From NCBI RefSeq assembly GCF_002532045.1, contig NZ_NWTG01000005.1, forward strand, positions 310,001 through 374,000: a stretch of DNA of 64,000 bases, written 5' to 3'. The position numbers and the translations under genes were made by a program. Shown here piece after piece: positions 27,203 to 36,005 of the stretch. This stretch comes from Bradyrhizobium sp. C9 (lineage in GTDB: Bacteria; Pseudomonadota; Alphaproteobacteria; Rhizobiales; Xanthobacteraceae). Position 1 is the stretch's first letter, and each line of letters starts with the position of its first letter. The notes under the pieces are model-generated. The model had not been told where the DNA came from and searched no databases. It saw nothing but the letters and a program-made list of their open reading frames with translations.

Positions 27203-27697
27203 ATGGCAGCCGACAAGGGTATGAAGCCGAGTTCGGCCACGGACATTGCGCGCGACTGGCAGCTTGAAGGCGGCGTCGGATTTCTGCTGCGGCTGCTGGA
27301 GGCCCGCTATGACGGGCTCTATCAGAGCATGACGCGCCAGAGCGACATCACGCCGCGGCAGTTCGGCGTGCTGATGGCGCTGTACCAATTGGGTCCTCTC
27401 ACTCCATCGATTTTGGCGGACCGGATCAGTTGCGATCGCAACACGCTCAGCGAGATGTTGAAGCGGATGGTGGCGCGCCGACTGGTTTCGAAGAAGAACA
27501 ATCCGGATGACCGCCGCTCGCTCCAGGTGCAGATCACCGCCAAGGGCGAGGAAGCGCTTCTGGCCGTCATCCCGGCCGCGGCCGAGCTGCAAAACATCAT
27601 GCTGGCGCCCCTGCCCAAGGAGGACCGCGCGCATTTCCTGAAATGCCTGCTGGCGATCGCGAAGGCTCCGCCGCCGGACGCTCCGTCCGACAGCTGA
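27203..27697 (+). CDS. MarR family transcriptional regulator
   Basis: A 164-residue winged-helix regulator. The recognition helix region ILADRISCDRNTLSEMLKRM is near residues 72-91 and the wing NPDDRRSLQVQITAKGE near 100-116, both standard for MarR. These proteins are usually dimeric repressors released by phenolic or acyl-CoA ligands. It is transcribed away from the Rieske-oxygenase operon, which suggests that it represses that operon through the palindrome in the shared gap. Confidence 0.93.
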   Translation: MAADKGMKPSSATDIARDWQLEGGVGFLLRLLEARYDGLYQSMTRQSDITPRQFGVLMALYQLGPLTPSILADRISCDRNTLSEMLKRMVARRLVSKKNNPDDRRSLQVQITAKGEEALLAVIPAAAELQNIMLAPLPKEDRAHFLKCLLAIAKAPPPDAPSDS

Positions 27698-27706
27698 GAT
27701 CGCAGC

Positions 27707-28900
27707 CTAGGCCGGCGTCCTACCAAACGTGCCCGCGGCCGCGAGCGCCGCAATTGCGTCCGGCGATAATCCGAGAATTCGCGACAGCACATCGTCCCGC
27801 TGCGCGCCGATCCCGGGAACCTGACTTCCGATCGACGTATCGGCCCCCGACATCTGCCATGGCGCATTGACGCCGACGAATTCGCCGGCACCATCCGAGA
27901 CCGTCCCGAACACACCACGTTGATGAAGATGGGCGTCGGTCAGCGCGGCACCCGGCGTCCGGTACTCGGCGCAGGGAACTCCGGCACGATCCAGCGCCGC
28001 GATGCATTCAGCGACGGTGTGGCGCTCGGTCCATTGCTCGATCACCTGCATCATGGCGGTCCAGTTGGCGCCGCGCGCCGGAATAGTGGTGAAGCGCGGA
28101 TCGTTCGCCAGCTCGTCCTGCCCCGTCACCTCACATAGCGCAGCAAAATTGCGCGGCGTGACCGGGGCGATCAGGATATCGCCATCGCGCGTGCGGACCG
28201 GCCCATAGGTCGGACGCGGCGAGCGGATCGGGAATTGGGCTTCCTGGAGTTCATAGACCAGCAGGTTGAGCATGCAGTCCATCAAGGCCACATCGACGCG
28301 CTGCCCCTTCCCGGTACGTTCGCGCTGGACCATCGCAGTCTGGATCGCCGAGTAGCCGAAGATGCCGCCGAGGATGTCCGCGACAAAGATCGCACCTGCC
28401 GCGGGACGCTCCCGGTCGCCGGCATAGCGCATCAGCGAGGTGTCGAACCCGCTTTCGGCGTGCACGATCATGGCGTAGGCCGCGCGCTCGGCGGCGGGGC
28501 CTGCCTGGCCATAGCCCGAGATCGAGCAATAGATCAGGCGCGGGTTGATCTCGCGCAGCGCATCATAGCCGAGGCCGAGCCGGTCCATCACGCCCGGACG
28601 GAAATTCTCGACGAGGATATCCGCCTCCGCGACCATGCGATGCACGAGCTTGATGGCATCGGCGCTCTTCAGGTCCAGCGCCAGGCTGCGCTTGCCGGCA
28701 TTGAGCTGACCGAAATAGGTGCTGTGGCCTTCGCGCAGCGGCGTCCGCAGCCGCATGTCGTCGCCTTCCGGCGGCTCGATCTTGATGACCTCGGCACCGA
28801 CGTCGGCGAGCAGCCGCGCGCAATAAGGGCCTGCCACCATGATGGAAAAATCCAGCACCCGCACACCGGCGAGCGGCGCCCTGTCGCCATCCTTCTGCAT
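27707..28900 (-). CDS. CaiB/BaiF family CoA-transferase
   Basis: A 397-residue class III CoA-transferase, distinct from the one at 22-23 kb. Family motifs are LAGVRVLDFSIMVAGPYCA near residue 10, DVGAEVIKIEPPEGDD near 33, NAGKRSLALDLKS near 67 and NFRPGVMDRLGL near 98. It is the last gene of a minus-strand set with an acyl-CoA dehydrogenase and an enoyl-CoA hydratase, so it probably activates an acid that is then oxidised. Its start follows the dehydrogenase stop by ten bases. Confidence 0.9.
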   Translation of the reverse strand: MQKDGDRAPLAGVRVLDFSIMVAGPYCARLLADVGAEVIKIEPPEGDDMRLRTPLREGHSTYFGQLNAGKRSLALDLKSADAIKLVHRMVAEADILVENFRPGVMDRLGLGYDALREINPRLIYCSISGYGQAGPAAERAAYAMIVHAESGFDTSLMRYAGDRERPAAGAIFVADILGGIFGYSAIQTAMVQRERTGKGQRVDVALMDCMLNLLVYELQEAQFPIRSPRPTYGPVRTRDGDILIAPVTPRNFAALCEVTGQDELANDPRFTTIPARGANWTAMMQVIEQWTERHTVAECIAALDRAGVPCAEYRTPGAALTDAHLHQRGVFGTVSDGAGEFVGVNAPWQMSGADTSIGSQVPGIGAQRDDVLSRILGLSPDAIAALAAAGTFGRTPA

Positions 28901-28910
28901 CCGATCTCTC

Positions 28911-31139
28911 CTATCTCGGCAGCCCGAGCGCGCGTTGCGCGATCAGGCTACGCTGAATCTCGTTGGTCCCGATGCTGATCACCCACATCAGCGAGTGCCG
29001 CAGGTTTTGCTCGAAGCGGCCATTGTCGATCGCGCCCGGCATCTGTTCGGACAGCGCGGCCCGCATGCCGAGAATGTCGAGCGCAGCCTCGCCAAAGCGC
29101 TCCATCAGCTCTCCCGAGAACACCTTGCTGATCGCGCCATATTCCGGCGGCGTCGCACCATCGGCGGCAAGCTCGGCACAATGCATCATCAACTGGCGGC
29201 CGATCTCGATCTCTGAGGCCAAGGTCGCCATCTTGTCGCGGACGATCGGGTTATCGGCCAGGGACCGATCACCGATCACACGCAAGCGCAGCTGCTCGAA
29301 GGCGTGCGCGACCTTCAGGACGATGCCGCCACCGACCAGCCCTCGCTCGAAAGCCAGCGCGCCGGTCAGCACCTTCCAGCCGCCATTGACCTCACCAACC
29401 AGGTTCTCGGCGGGAATCCGCACATTGTCGTAGAAGATGTTGGCAAACGTGCCGTCATACATGGTGACGGATGGACGGATGGTGATGCCCGGCGCATCCA
29501 TCGGCACGATGAACATGCTGATGCCGGCATGCGGCGGCTTGGCGTCCTTGTCGGTCCGCGCGGCGAGGAACATGTATTTTCCCCACCAGGTGGTGGTCCA
29601 GATCTTCTGGCCGTTGATCACCCAGTGATCGCCGTCCCTGGTCGCGCTGGTGCGCAACGCCGCCAGGTCTGAACCCGCCTGGGGCTCGCTGTAGCCCATG
29701 CCGTGCATGGCTTCGCCGCGCAGGATTTCCGGAAGATACTTTTGCTGCTGCTCTGCCGTGCCGAACATCATCAGCGCGTTGGCCTGGATCGCCGCACCGA
29801 TCCGCGGTGCCTCGCCCTGCTCCATCGTCTCCATGAAGGCGATCTGCTCCAGCGGCGAGCGGGCCTGGCCGCCGAACTGCTCCGGCCATCCGAGGCCAAT
29901 CCATCCGGTCTCGCCGATATATCGGGCAAAGCTCGCATCGAACTCGCGCTTGGCGAACGGCCTCTGATCGAACGCCTCCTTCGCATCCCCGGTCCAGTTT
30001 TGTGCGAGCCAGCGCCGGACCTGCTCACGAAATGCATTTCCGGCGGACCCGAGGTTGTATTGCGGCAGCCCGGCGCCGCCCGCATCCAACAGTCGCGCGG
30101 CCAGTCTGTGCTTTGCATCCGAGGCGCCACCGATCCCGATCGTATCGAGGTGCACGCGCTTGAAATGGATCGGCGCCTCATGCTCTTCGGCATAGCCGAT
30201 TGCACCGAATGTATGCTGGGTCTCCAGTGATACCTGCCGCAGCGCATTTACGGAAAATGCCGAAGCGCAATCGGCGAAGTAGCGCCAGTCGTCGCAGCCG
30301 TCATCATGCAGTCTGGCGGTATGCTCGAGGATCAGCCTGACGCCTTCGAGTGCGATCAGGCAGTTCGCCAGCTTGTGCTGGATCGCCTGGAACTTGCCGA
30401 TCGGTTGGCCGAACTGGCGCCGTTCCTTGGCGTAGTCCACGGCCAGCTCAAACGCACGCCGCGCCGCGCCGTAAGCGCGCGCGGTCAGCGCCGCTCTGCC
30501 CTTGATGCGGAGATCGTCCAGATTGACCGTCCCGACCGGAATGCGCGCGAGCGGCGCGGCGGTCAGCCTGACTTCGTAGAACCCCCACGCCCCCATCGCG
30601 CGGGTCGGGACGCATTCGACACCGGGACCGCCAAGATCGATCAGCGCAAGATGGGCCTGATCGAGCCCGACCAGAAGATGCGTGGCGCCACCCGCTGCCT
30701 CGACGAAGCGGAGCACACCCGTTGCCTTGAGCTCCGTGGCCGCGATCGAACCCGTGCCCGGATCGCGGTCCAGCGCCCCGAATGAGAAGGCGACGATCGC
30801 CGTCCCGGAATGCAGCCGCTCCAGCAGACCCGCCACGACGTCGACCCGCGAACCGGCGACCGCCAGATTGGCGAGCGCCGCTGACCACATCGGCGCCGGA
30901 CACCCGGCTCGGCCGAGCTCCGCCATGACGACGAAGATCTCGGCGAGCCCGCCTTCACCGCCCTCTGCGCCAAGCGCGGCGACGCCCTGCCCGACCAGCT
31001 TGCGCCAGATCGCCGATACCTCGTCCGGCGAGGACGACGCCGTCGCACCGCGCGGACGCCAATGCTCATCGAGGAAGCCGCGCAAGGAATCGCGCAGCAT
31101 CCCTGCGACATCGTCATTCGATGCGTCAGGCGCCGTCAT
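28911..31139 (-). CDS. Double-module acyl-CoA dehydrogenase
   Basis: A 742-residue protein made of two acyl-CoA dehydrogenase modules in one chain. Module 1, about residues 1-355, keeps the helical C-terminal part (YAKERRQFGQPIGKFQAIQ) but lacks the usual glutamate-containing end. Module 2, about residues 360-742, has the flavin segment [14 protein letters not shown], the WVINGQKIWTT strand and the end motif GTNEIQR, so it is probably the catalytic half. Comparable pairs of ACADs form heteromers in steroid side-chain degradation; here they are fused. It lies between enoyl-CoA hydratase and CoA-transferase genes. Confidence 0.9.
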   Translation of the reverse strand: MTAPDASNDDVAGMLRDSLRGFLDEHWRPRGATASSSPDEVSAIWRKLVGQGVAALGAEGGEGGLAEIFVVMAELGRAGCPAPMWSAALANLAVAGSRVDVVAGLLERLHSGTAIVAFSFGALDRDPGTGSIAATELKATGVLRFVEAAGGATHLLVGLDQAHLALIDLGGPGVECVPTRAMGAWGFYEVRLTAAPLARIPVGTVNLDDLRIKGRAALTARAYGAARRAFELAVDYAKERRQFGQPIGKFQAIQHKLANCLIALEGVRLILEHTARLHDDGCDDWRYFADCASAFSVNALRQVSLETQHTFGAIGYAEEHEAPIHFKRVHLDTIGIGGASDAKHRLAARLLDAGGAGLPQYNLGSAGNAFREQVRRWLAQNWTGDAKEAFDQRPFAKREFDASFARYIGETGWIGLGWPEQFGGQARSPLEQIAFMETMEQGEAPRIGAAIQANALMMFGTAEQQQKYLPEILRGEAMHGMGYSEPQAGSDLAALRTSATRDGDHWVINGQKIWTTTWWGKYMFLAARTDKDAKPPHAGISMFIVPMDAPGITIRPSVTMYDGTFANIFYDNVRIPAENLVGEVNGGWKVLTGALAFERGLVGGGIVLKVAHAFEQLRLRVIGDRSLADNPIVRDKMATLASEIEIGRQLMMHCAELAADGATPPEYGAISKVFSGELMERFGEAALDILGMRAALSEQMPGAIDNGRFEQNLRHSLMWVISIGTNEIQRSLIAQRALGLPR

Positions 31140-31153
31140 TGTTCAGCCCCGAG

Positions 31154-31975
31154 CTACGCCTGACCGAATCTCGGCTTGCGCTTCTCCTTGAACGACATCG
31201 TCGCTTCCTTGTGGTCGGCGGTCTCGAACGTCACCTGCTCCAGTGCCATCGAGGCCTCCAGCAGCATGTTCACGCGCTCCTTGACGATCTGGTTGATCGA
31301 CAGCTTGGTCCAGCGAATGGCCCAGGTCGGACCGTTGGCGAGCTCGACCGCAATCTCGCGGGCCTTGGCCAACACTTCGGCGCGCGGCGCGACATGGTTG
31401 ACCAGCCCGATCCGCTCCGCCTCCTTGCCCTTCAGGAGCGTGCCGCGGATCAGGAATTCCTTGGCCTTGTTGATGCCGATCAGCAAGGGCCAGATCACCG
31501 TGCCGCCGTCGCCCGCGACCAGGCCGACACGCGAGACATGGGTGTCGCCGATCCGCGCATCTTCGGCCATCACGGTGATATCGCAGAGCAACGCATGGGT
31601 CGCAGCCAAGCCGATGGCGTCGCCATTGATTGCCGCGATGATCGGCTTGTCGAGCTCGAGCTGGCGGGTGACGCCGCGCCGACTGATCATGGGATCATGC
31701 ACCTCGCCCTCTTCGAGCACGTCGCCGCCCGGACGCTCCGACATCGCCTTCACGTCGCCGCCGACGCTGAAGAAGTCACCGGCGCCGGTCAGCACCACGG
31801 CATTGACGGCGTGGTCGTCGGCGAGGTCGTCCCAGATCGTCCGCAGCTCGCGGATCAGCTTTTGGTTGATGGCATTGCGTGCCTGCGGGCGATTCAAGGT
31901 CACGGTCGCGACCTTATCCGCGACCTCGACCGTCAGGCATTCATACTTGGCGTAGTTGGACACGTTTGCCTCCAT
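31154..31975 (-). CDS. Enoyl-CoA hydratase/isomerase family protein
   Basis: A 273-residue crotonase-fold protein. The oxyanion-hole segments are FFSVGGDVKAM near residue 70 and NGDAIGLAAT near 118. The two glutamates that activate water in true hydratases are not at their usual places: the first site reads GLAATHALLCD and the second THVSRVGLVAGDGGT, with an aspartate instead. A different crotonase reaction (isomerisation, hydrolysis or dehalogenation-type chemistry) is therefore possible. It precedes the double acyl-CoA dehydrogenase by 14 bases. Confidence 0.87.
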   Translation of the reverse strand: MEANVSNYAKYECLTVEVADKVATVTLNRPQARNAINQKLIRELRTIWDDLADDHAVNAVVLTGAGDFFSVGGDVKAMSERPGGDVLEEGEVHDPMISRRGVTRQLELDKPIIAAINGDAIGLAATHALLCDITVMAEDARIGDTHVSRVGLVAGDGGTVIWPLLIGINKAKEFLIRGTLLKGKEAERIGLVNHVAPRAEVLAKAREIAVELANGPTWAIRWTKLSINQIVKERVNMLLEASMALEQVTFETADHKEATMSFKEKRKPRFGQA

Positions 31976-32019
31976 TGTTATTGCCGTTTGAGTGTTGATC
32001 TATTCGCCGGCGCTGCGCG

Positions 32020-32886
32020 CTACCGGCGCAACCCGGGTTGCACGTCAGCCAATGCGACGTGAAGCGACATGGCGCCAGGGTCCTGCTCCAGCATGCGCTG
32101 CACGGATTCCAGGTGCGAGCGCAGCAGCCGGCTCGCCAGCGCCACGTCTCGCTCGCTGAGCGCCGCCAGGAACTGCCGTCGCTTCTCCGCCAGCCGCGCC
32201 ATCGCGACCCCGCTGGAAGCGACCTTGGCGTAGACGAAGCGCATGTGTATCTCGGTGACCGAATCCACGATCATCGCAATCACCTTGTTGCCGGTCGAGG
32301 CCGCGAGCAACTTGTAGAATTCGCGCGAGCATTCGACCCGGTCCAGCAGCCGGCCTTCCTTCGTCGCAAGCTCGGTCCGCTCGATATTGGCTTCCAGCGC
32401 ATCGAGGTCGGCGCGCCGCGCATTTGCACAGGCCAGCTGCACCACGAGGTCGAGCACGTGCACCCGCGCCTCCGACAGTTCCCGCACCGATATCGTCCCG
32501 AGGCTCAGCATGTCGCGCATGACCTCGTTCATGCGCCGGGTGTCGCCCTGCTGGATGAAGGCCCCACCCTTGACGCCCTTCTGCAGCCGCAGCACGCCAG
32601 CCATCTCCAGGCTGCGCAGCGCTTCCCGCAACACATTCCGGCTGACCCCGAGCTGCTGCGCGAGTTCGCGCTCGGCCGGCAGCTTGTCGCCGGGCTTCAG
32701 CACGCCGAGCGCCAGCTGCTCGCGAATGCGCTCGCAGATCTCCTCGAACGTCCGCCTGGTGTGGATCGGCTTGAACGTCGGCGTGGCCGCGGTGCCGGCC
32801 GCACGGAGATCGGTGGCCCGCTCCCTGCGGTTCGGCGAGGCGGTGCGGGGGCGCTGCGGCGCGCGGGGGCTTGACTTGGTGCTCAT
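32020..32886 (-). CDS. GntR/FadR family transcriptional regulator
   Basis: A 288-residue regulator with an N-terminal winged helix ([25 protein letters not shown] at about residues 77-101, quoted here only in outline) and a C-terminal all-helical FCD ligand domain. The FCD group of GntR proteins often senses carboxylic acids or acyl-CoA. The ATG at 32886 was preferred because an upstream alternative at 32910 lies inside a likely operator. The N-terminal 40 residues are basic and proline-rich. It probably controls both the minus-strand hydratase set and the plus-strand dehydrogenase. Confidence 0.9.
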   Translation of the reverse strand: MSTKSSPRAPQRPRTASPNRRERATDLRAAGTAATPTFKPIHTRRTFEEICERIREQLALGVLKPGDKLPAERELAQQLGVSRNVLREALRSLEMAGVLRLQKGVKGGAFIQQGDTRRMNEVMRDMLSLGTISVRELSEARVHVLDLVVQLACANARRADLDALEANIERTELATKEGRLLDRVECSREFYKLLAASTGNKVIAMIVDSVTEIHMRFVYAKVASSGVAMARLAEKRRQFLAALSERDVALASRLLRSHLESVQRMLEQDPGAMSLHVALADVQPGLRR

Positions 32887-32900
32887 GCAGTGAATTATTA

Positions 32901-32915
32901 AATGGATCACCCATT
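32901..32915. promoter_or_regulatory. Likely GntR operator
   Basis: AATGG, five bases, CCATT: a perfect inverted repeat in the 80-base gap between the divergent GntR regulator and the acyl-CoA dehydrogenase. Size and symmetry fit FadR-class operators, and it lies 15 bases upstream of the regulator's own start. Confidence 0.5.
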
Positions 32916-32966
32916 CAATGGAAGTCCCTTTTTGGCTTCCGGCAAAGAAAACAAGCGGGGAGTGGT

Positions 32967-34106
32967 ATGAGTTTTTCCGATGAGCAGGTCGCTTTCCGCG
33001 ACAATTTGCGCAGAATGGTCGTAAGGCACGTGGCGCCGATCGCCGCCGAAATCGACGAGACCGACCGCTTCCCGCTCGAGCTGGTCAAGCTGTTCGGCGA
33101 GATGGGACTGATGCAGCTCTGGGTGCCGGAGCGCTATGGCGGCCCGAACGGCAACCTCACCATGGCCTGCATCGCGCGCGAGGAGATCTCGAAGGTCTCG
33201 CCAGCCTGCGCATCGATCGCGGCGCTCAACACCATGTTCATCATGCCGCTGCTGCATTTCGGTTCGGAAGAGCAGCGCCAGAAATATTTGCCGATCATCG
33301 CCCAGGGCGGGGTCGTAACGGCGATCGCGATCTCGGAGCCACAGGCCGGCTCCGACGTCGCCGCGCTCAACACCCGCGCGCGGAAGGACGGTGACAGCTA
33401 CGTCCTGAACGGCCGCAAGCAATGGTGCAGCTACGGCGTCGTCGCCGACTACATCGTGGTGATGGCGCGAACCAGCGATGGCGCCGGTGCGGACGGAATC
33501 AGCGCCTTCATCGTTGAGCCGAAGAAGATGCCGGGCATTAGTTTCGGCCGCCACGAGCGCAAGATGGGCTTTCGCGGCGCGCCCAACACCCCGATCTTCT
33601 TCGACAATGTCCGGGTGCCGGCCGAAAACCTCGTCGGCGAGGAAGGCAAGGGCTTTCGCGCGTCGATGCGTGCGCTCGACCTCAACCGCCCGACCATCGG
33701 CGCCCAGTCGGTCGGCCTCGCGCAAGGCGCGCTCGATGCCTGCATCGACTACGCCAAAGAGCGCAAGCAGTTCAAACAGCCGATCGCCGAGTTCCAGGGC
33801 GTGCAGTTCATGCTCGCCGACATGGCGATGCAGATCGAGGCGGCCCGTGCGCTGGTCTATGAATGCGCCCGCGCCGGCGATGCCGGCGACTGGAAGCGGC
33901 TCAACGTGCTTGCCAGCATGGCCAAATGCGTCGGCAGCGACATGGCCATGAAGGTGACGACCGACGCGGTCCAGATCTTCGGCGGCTATGGCTACACCAT
34001 GGATTACCCGGTCGAACGCATGATGCGCGACGCCAAGCTGACCCAGATTTTCGAAGGCACCAACCAGATCCAGCGCGTGGTGATCGCCCGCGAGCTGCTG
34101 CGCTGA
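32967..34106 (+). CDS. Acyl-CoA dehydrogenase
   Basis: A 379-residue flavoprotein of normal family length. Signatures are [16 protein letters not shown] near residue 118, the [18 protein letters not shown] strand near 195, the arginine-rich [13 protein letters not shown] helix near 265, and the [10 protein letters not shown] end containing the putative catalytic glutamate. The ATG at 32967 has GGGGAG upstream. It is divergent from the GntR regulator and is followed 45 bases later by a receptor gene. Substrates of the family include short branched and aromatic side-chain acyl-CoAs. Confidence 0.93.
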   Translation: MSFSDEQVAFRDNLRRMVVRHVAPIAAEIDETDRFPLELVKLFGEMGLMQLWVPERYGGPNGNLTMACIAREEISKVSPACASIAALNTMFIMPLLHFGSEEQRQKYLPIIAQGGVVTAIAISEPQAGSDVAALNTRARKDGDSYVLNGRKQWCSYGVVADYIVVMARTSDGAGADGISAFIVEPKKMPGISFGRHERKMGFRGAPNTPIFFDNVRVPAENLVGEEGKGFRASMRALDLNRPTIGAQSVGLAQGALDACIDYAKERKQFKQPIAEFQGVQFMLADMAMQIEAARALVYECARAGDAGDWKRLNVLASMAKCVGSDMAMKVTTDAVQIFGGYGYTMDYPVERMMRDAKLTQIFEGTNQIQRVVIARELLR

Positions 34107-34151
34107 CACGGATCGATTGCAACAAGAAACCAACTACAGGGAGAAACGACC

Positions 34152-35363
34152 TTGAACCACATCATCGACCGGGCGTTGGCGGCCGCCGCGCTGTCGGCGC
34201 TGCTTGCGGCGCCCATCTACGCGCAGAAAGCCTATGGACCCGGCGCCAGCGATACCGAGATCAAGCTCGGCCAATCGACGCCGCTGAGCGGCCCCGCCTC
34301 CGCGTTCGGCGCGGGCGCCGGGCGCGCCGTGGTCGGCTATTTCGAAATGCTGAATGCGAAGGGCGGCATCAATGGCCGCAAGGTCAACTTCACCCAGCTC
34401 GACAATGCCTACAGCGCGCCAAAAGCGGTCGAGCAATCCCGCAAGCTGATCGAAGACGTCGGCATATTGGCTGAGGTCGGTACGATCGGCACCGCGCCCA
34501 ACGTCGCGATCCAGAAATACCTCAACGCCAAGCAGGTGCCGCAGCTGTTCATCACCGCCGGCGGACGGCGTTTCAACGATCCCAAGACCTTCCCGTGGAC
34601 GGTCCCGCTCTACCCGGACTTCGAAACCGAGGGCCGCGTCGTCGCCAAGTACATCCTGACCGCAAAGCCCGACGCCAGGATCGGCGTGCTGTATCAGAAC
34701 GACGACTACGGCAAGGACTATCTCAGGGGCCTCCGCGCCGGTCTCGGTCCGAAGGCCGATCTGATCGTCGCGCAGGCCTCCTACGAACTTGCCGACCCGA
34801 CGATCGACTCGCAGATCGTCCAGCTGAAGGCTGCCGGCGTCGACACGCTGATCGAGCAGTCGTCGTCGAAGGCCGCCGCGCAATCGATCCGCAAGGTCTA
34901 CGAGCTCGGCTGGAAACCGCTGCACGTGATCGGTGGCTCCACGGCATCGGTCGAAACCATCCTGAAACCCGCAGGCCTTGAAGCGTCGAAGGGGTTGGTC
35001 ACGACACAGTTTCTCAAGCAGCCGGGCGATCCGGCCTGGGCCAATGACGACGAAGTCAACGCCTACAAGGACTTTCTGAAGAAATACGCGCCGTCAGCCA
35101 ATCCAGACGATTATTCCGTGCTGGTCGCCTACATGAACATGCACGCCGTCTCGCTGGCGCTGCGCAAATGCGGCGACGACCTGACCCGCGAGAACCTTAT
35201 CAAGCAAGCTACCTCGCTGAATGGCGAGCGATTGCCGATGATGCTCCCAGGTGTCACGATCAGCACCCAGCCCGGTGACTACACGCCATTCAGGACTCTG
35301 CGGATTGCGACATTTGACGGAAGGAGCTGGTCCTTGACCGGCGCCCCTCTATCGGCCGACTAG
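34152..35363 (+). CDS. Liv-type ABC transporter substrate-binding protein
   Basis: A 403-residue periplasmic receptor with a signal peptide ending near APIYAQ. It continues GASDTEIKLGQSTPLSGPAS, the first strand of the Liv/amide receptor fold. It starts at a TTG preceded by AGGGAG. It is cotranscribed with the acyl-CoA dehydrogenase. No transport partners adjoin it; the LivHMGF complex at 40-43 kb is one possible partner, although that complex has its own receptor. The ligand is unknown. Confidence 0.87.
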   Translation: MNHIIDRALAAAALSALLAAPIYAQKAYGPGASDTEIKLGQSTPLSGPASAFGAGAGRAVVGYFEMLNAKGGINGRKVNFTQLDNAYSAPKAVEQSRKLIEDVGILAEVGTIGTAPNVAIQKYLNAKQVPQLFITAGGRRFNDPKTFPWTVPLYPDFETEGRVVAKYILTAKPDARIGVLYQNDDYGKDYLRGLRAGLGPKADLIVAQASYELADPTIDSQIVQLKAAGVDTLIEQSSSKAAAQSIRKVYELGWKPLHVIGGSTASVETILKPAGLEASKGLVTTQFLKQPGDPAWANDDEVNAYKDFLKKYAPSANPDDYSVLVAYMNMHAVSLALRKCGDDLTRENLIKQATSLNGERLPMMLPGVTISTQPGDYTPFRTLRIATFDGRSWSLTGAPLSAD

Positions 35364-35989
35364 ACCGGACCTCGGGCGAAAGCCACCGTAGACCCTCGCT
35401 GGGTCGGTAAGACAGGAGGCTCGGGAAATGTTCGTCAACGACATTGGTTGCAGGCATCCCCCGGGGCCGATGCCGCCCCCTCACCTCGGAAGTTTGTTTC
35501 ACATAGGTGGTGACAGGATTTTTCTTGATCTCCCGGTGCACACGTCATGCACACGCCGCCTTCCAATCGGTTGAAAAACTTGAACTCTCGCGCCAATCCA
35601 TCATGGGAGCTATATTTCAATAATTTACCTTGGCATTCAACAGGCATGCCCTACGAACGTGCGCACTTCAAACTAGCCGAATTTGCGCACGCTGATGCGC
35701 GTTTTGACCTGCAAGTGCCCACCTCACGCAAAACAAATTGGTGCGTTGCTCGAATGTCCGGATGCTCTCCGGGAAGCCTATTGCGCTTTGTACTCGACCC
35801 GCTCGGCGGAGTCGAAATCGAGTCCGTGCCGAGTGGCCCCGGGCTGCGCGCGCGCAAATGCGCCGACACCTGCTTCGGCCGCGACGCGATCGCGGCTGGG
35901 CTGGTGGAGGCGGCGAAGCTTTGACGCGGCCTCGTTGCCGCGCAAGATACCGCTGCAACGATGGAGCCGGCTGTCTCAGGAGGCGCGCG
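35364..35989. other. 626-base gap without a recognisable gene
   Basis: This region separates convergent genes and is less GC-rich than its flanks between about 35.50 and 35.75 kb. A plus-strand reading frame at 35547-35924 (125 codons) is open, but it shows no recognisable motif and has codon use unlike the neighbours, so it is not called. The region may be a decayed gene or recently acquired DNA. Confidence 0.45.
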
Positions 35990-36005
35990 TCAAGGCCGCG
36001 CCTCC
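35979..36005 (-). terminator. Perfect 9-bp hairpin across the GMC stop codon
   Basis: GGAGGCGCG (35979-35987) pairs with CGCGCCTCC (35997-36005) around a nine-base loop that contains the stop codon of the GMC gene. No T-run follows on the minus strand. It could be a terminator or an mRNA-stabilising stem. Confidence 0.35.

Noticed and set aside
35547..35924. 125-codon plus-strand frame in the 35.4-36.0 kb gap
   Set aside because: No motif, poor codon use and no clear ribosome site; noted only as an odd region.
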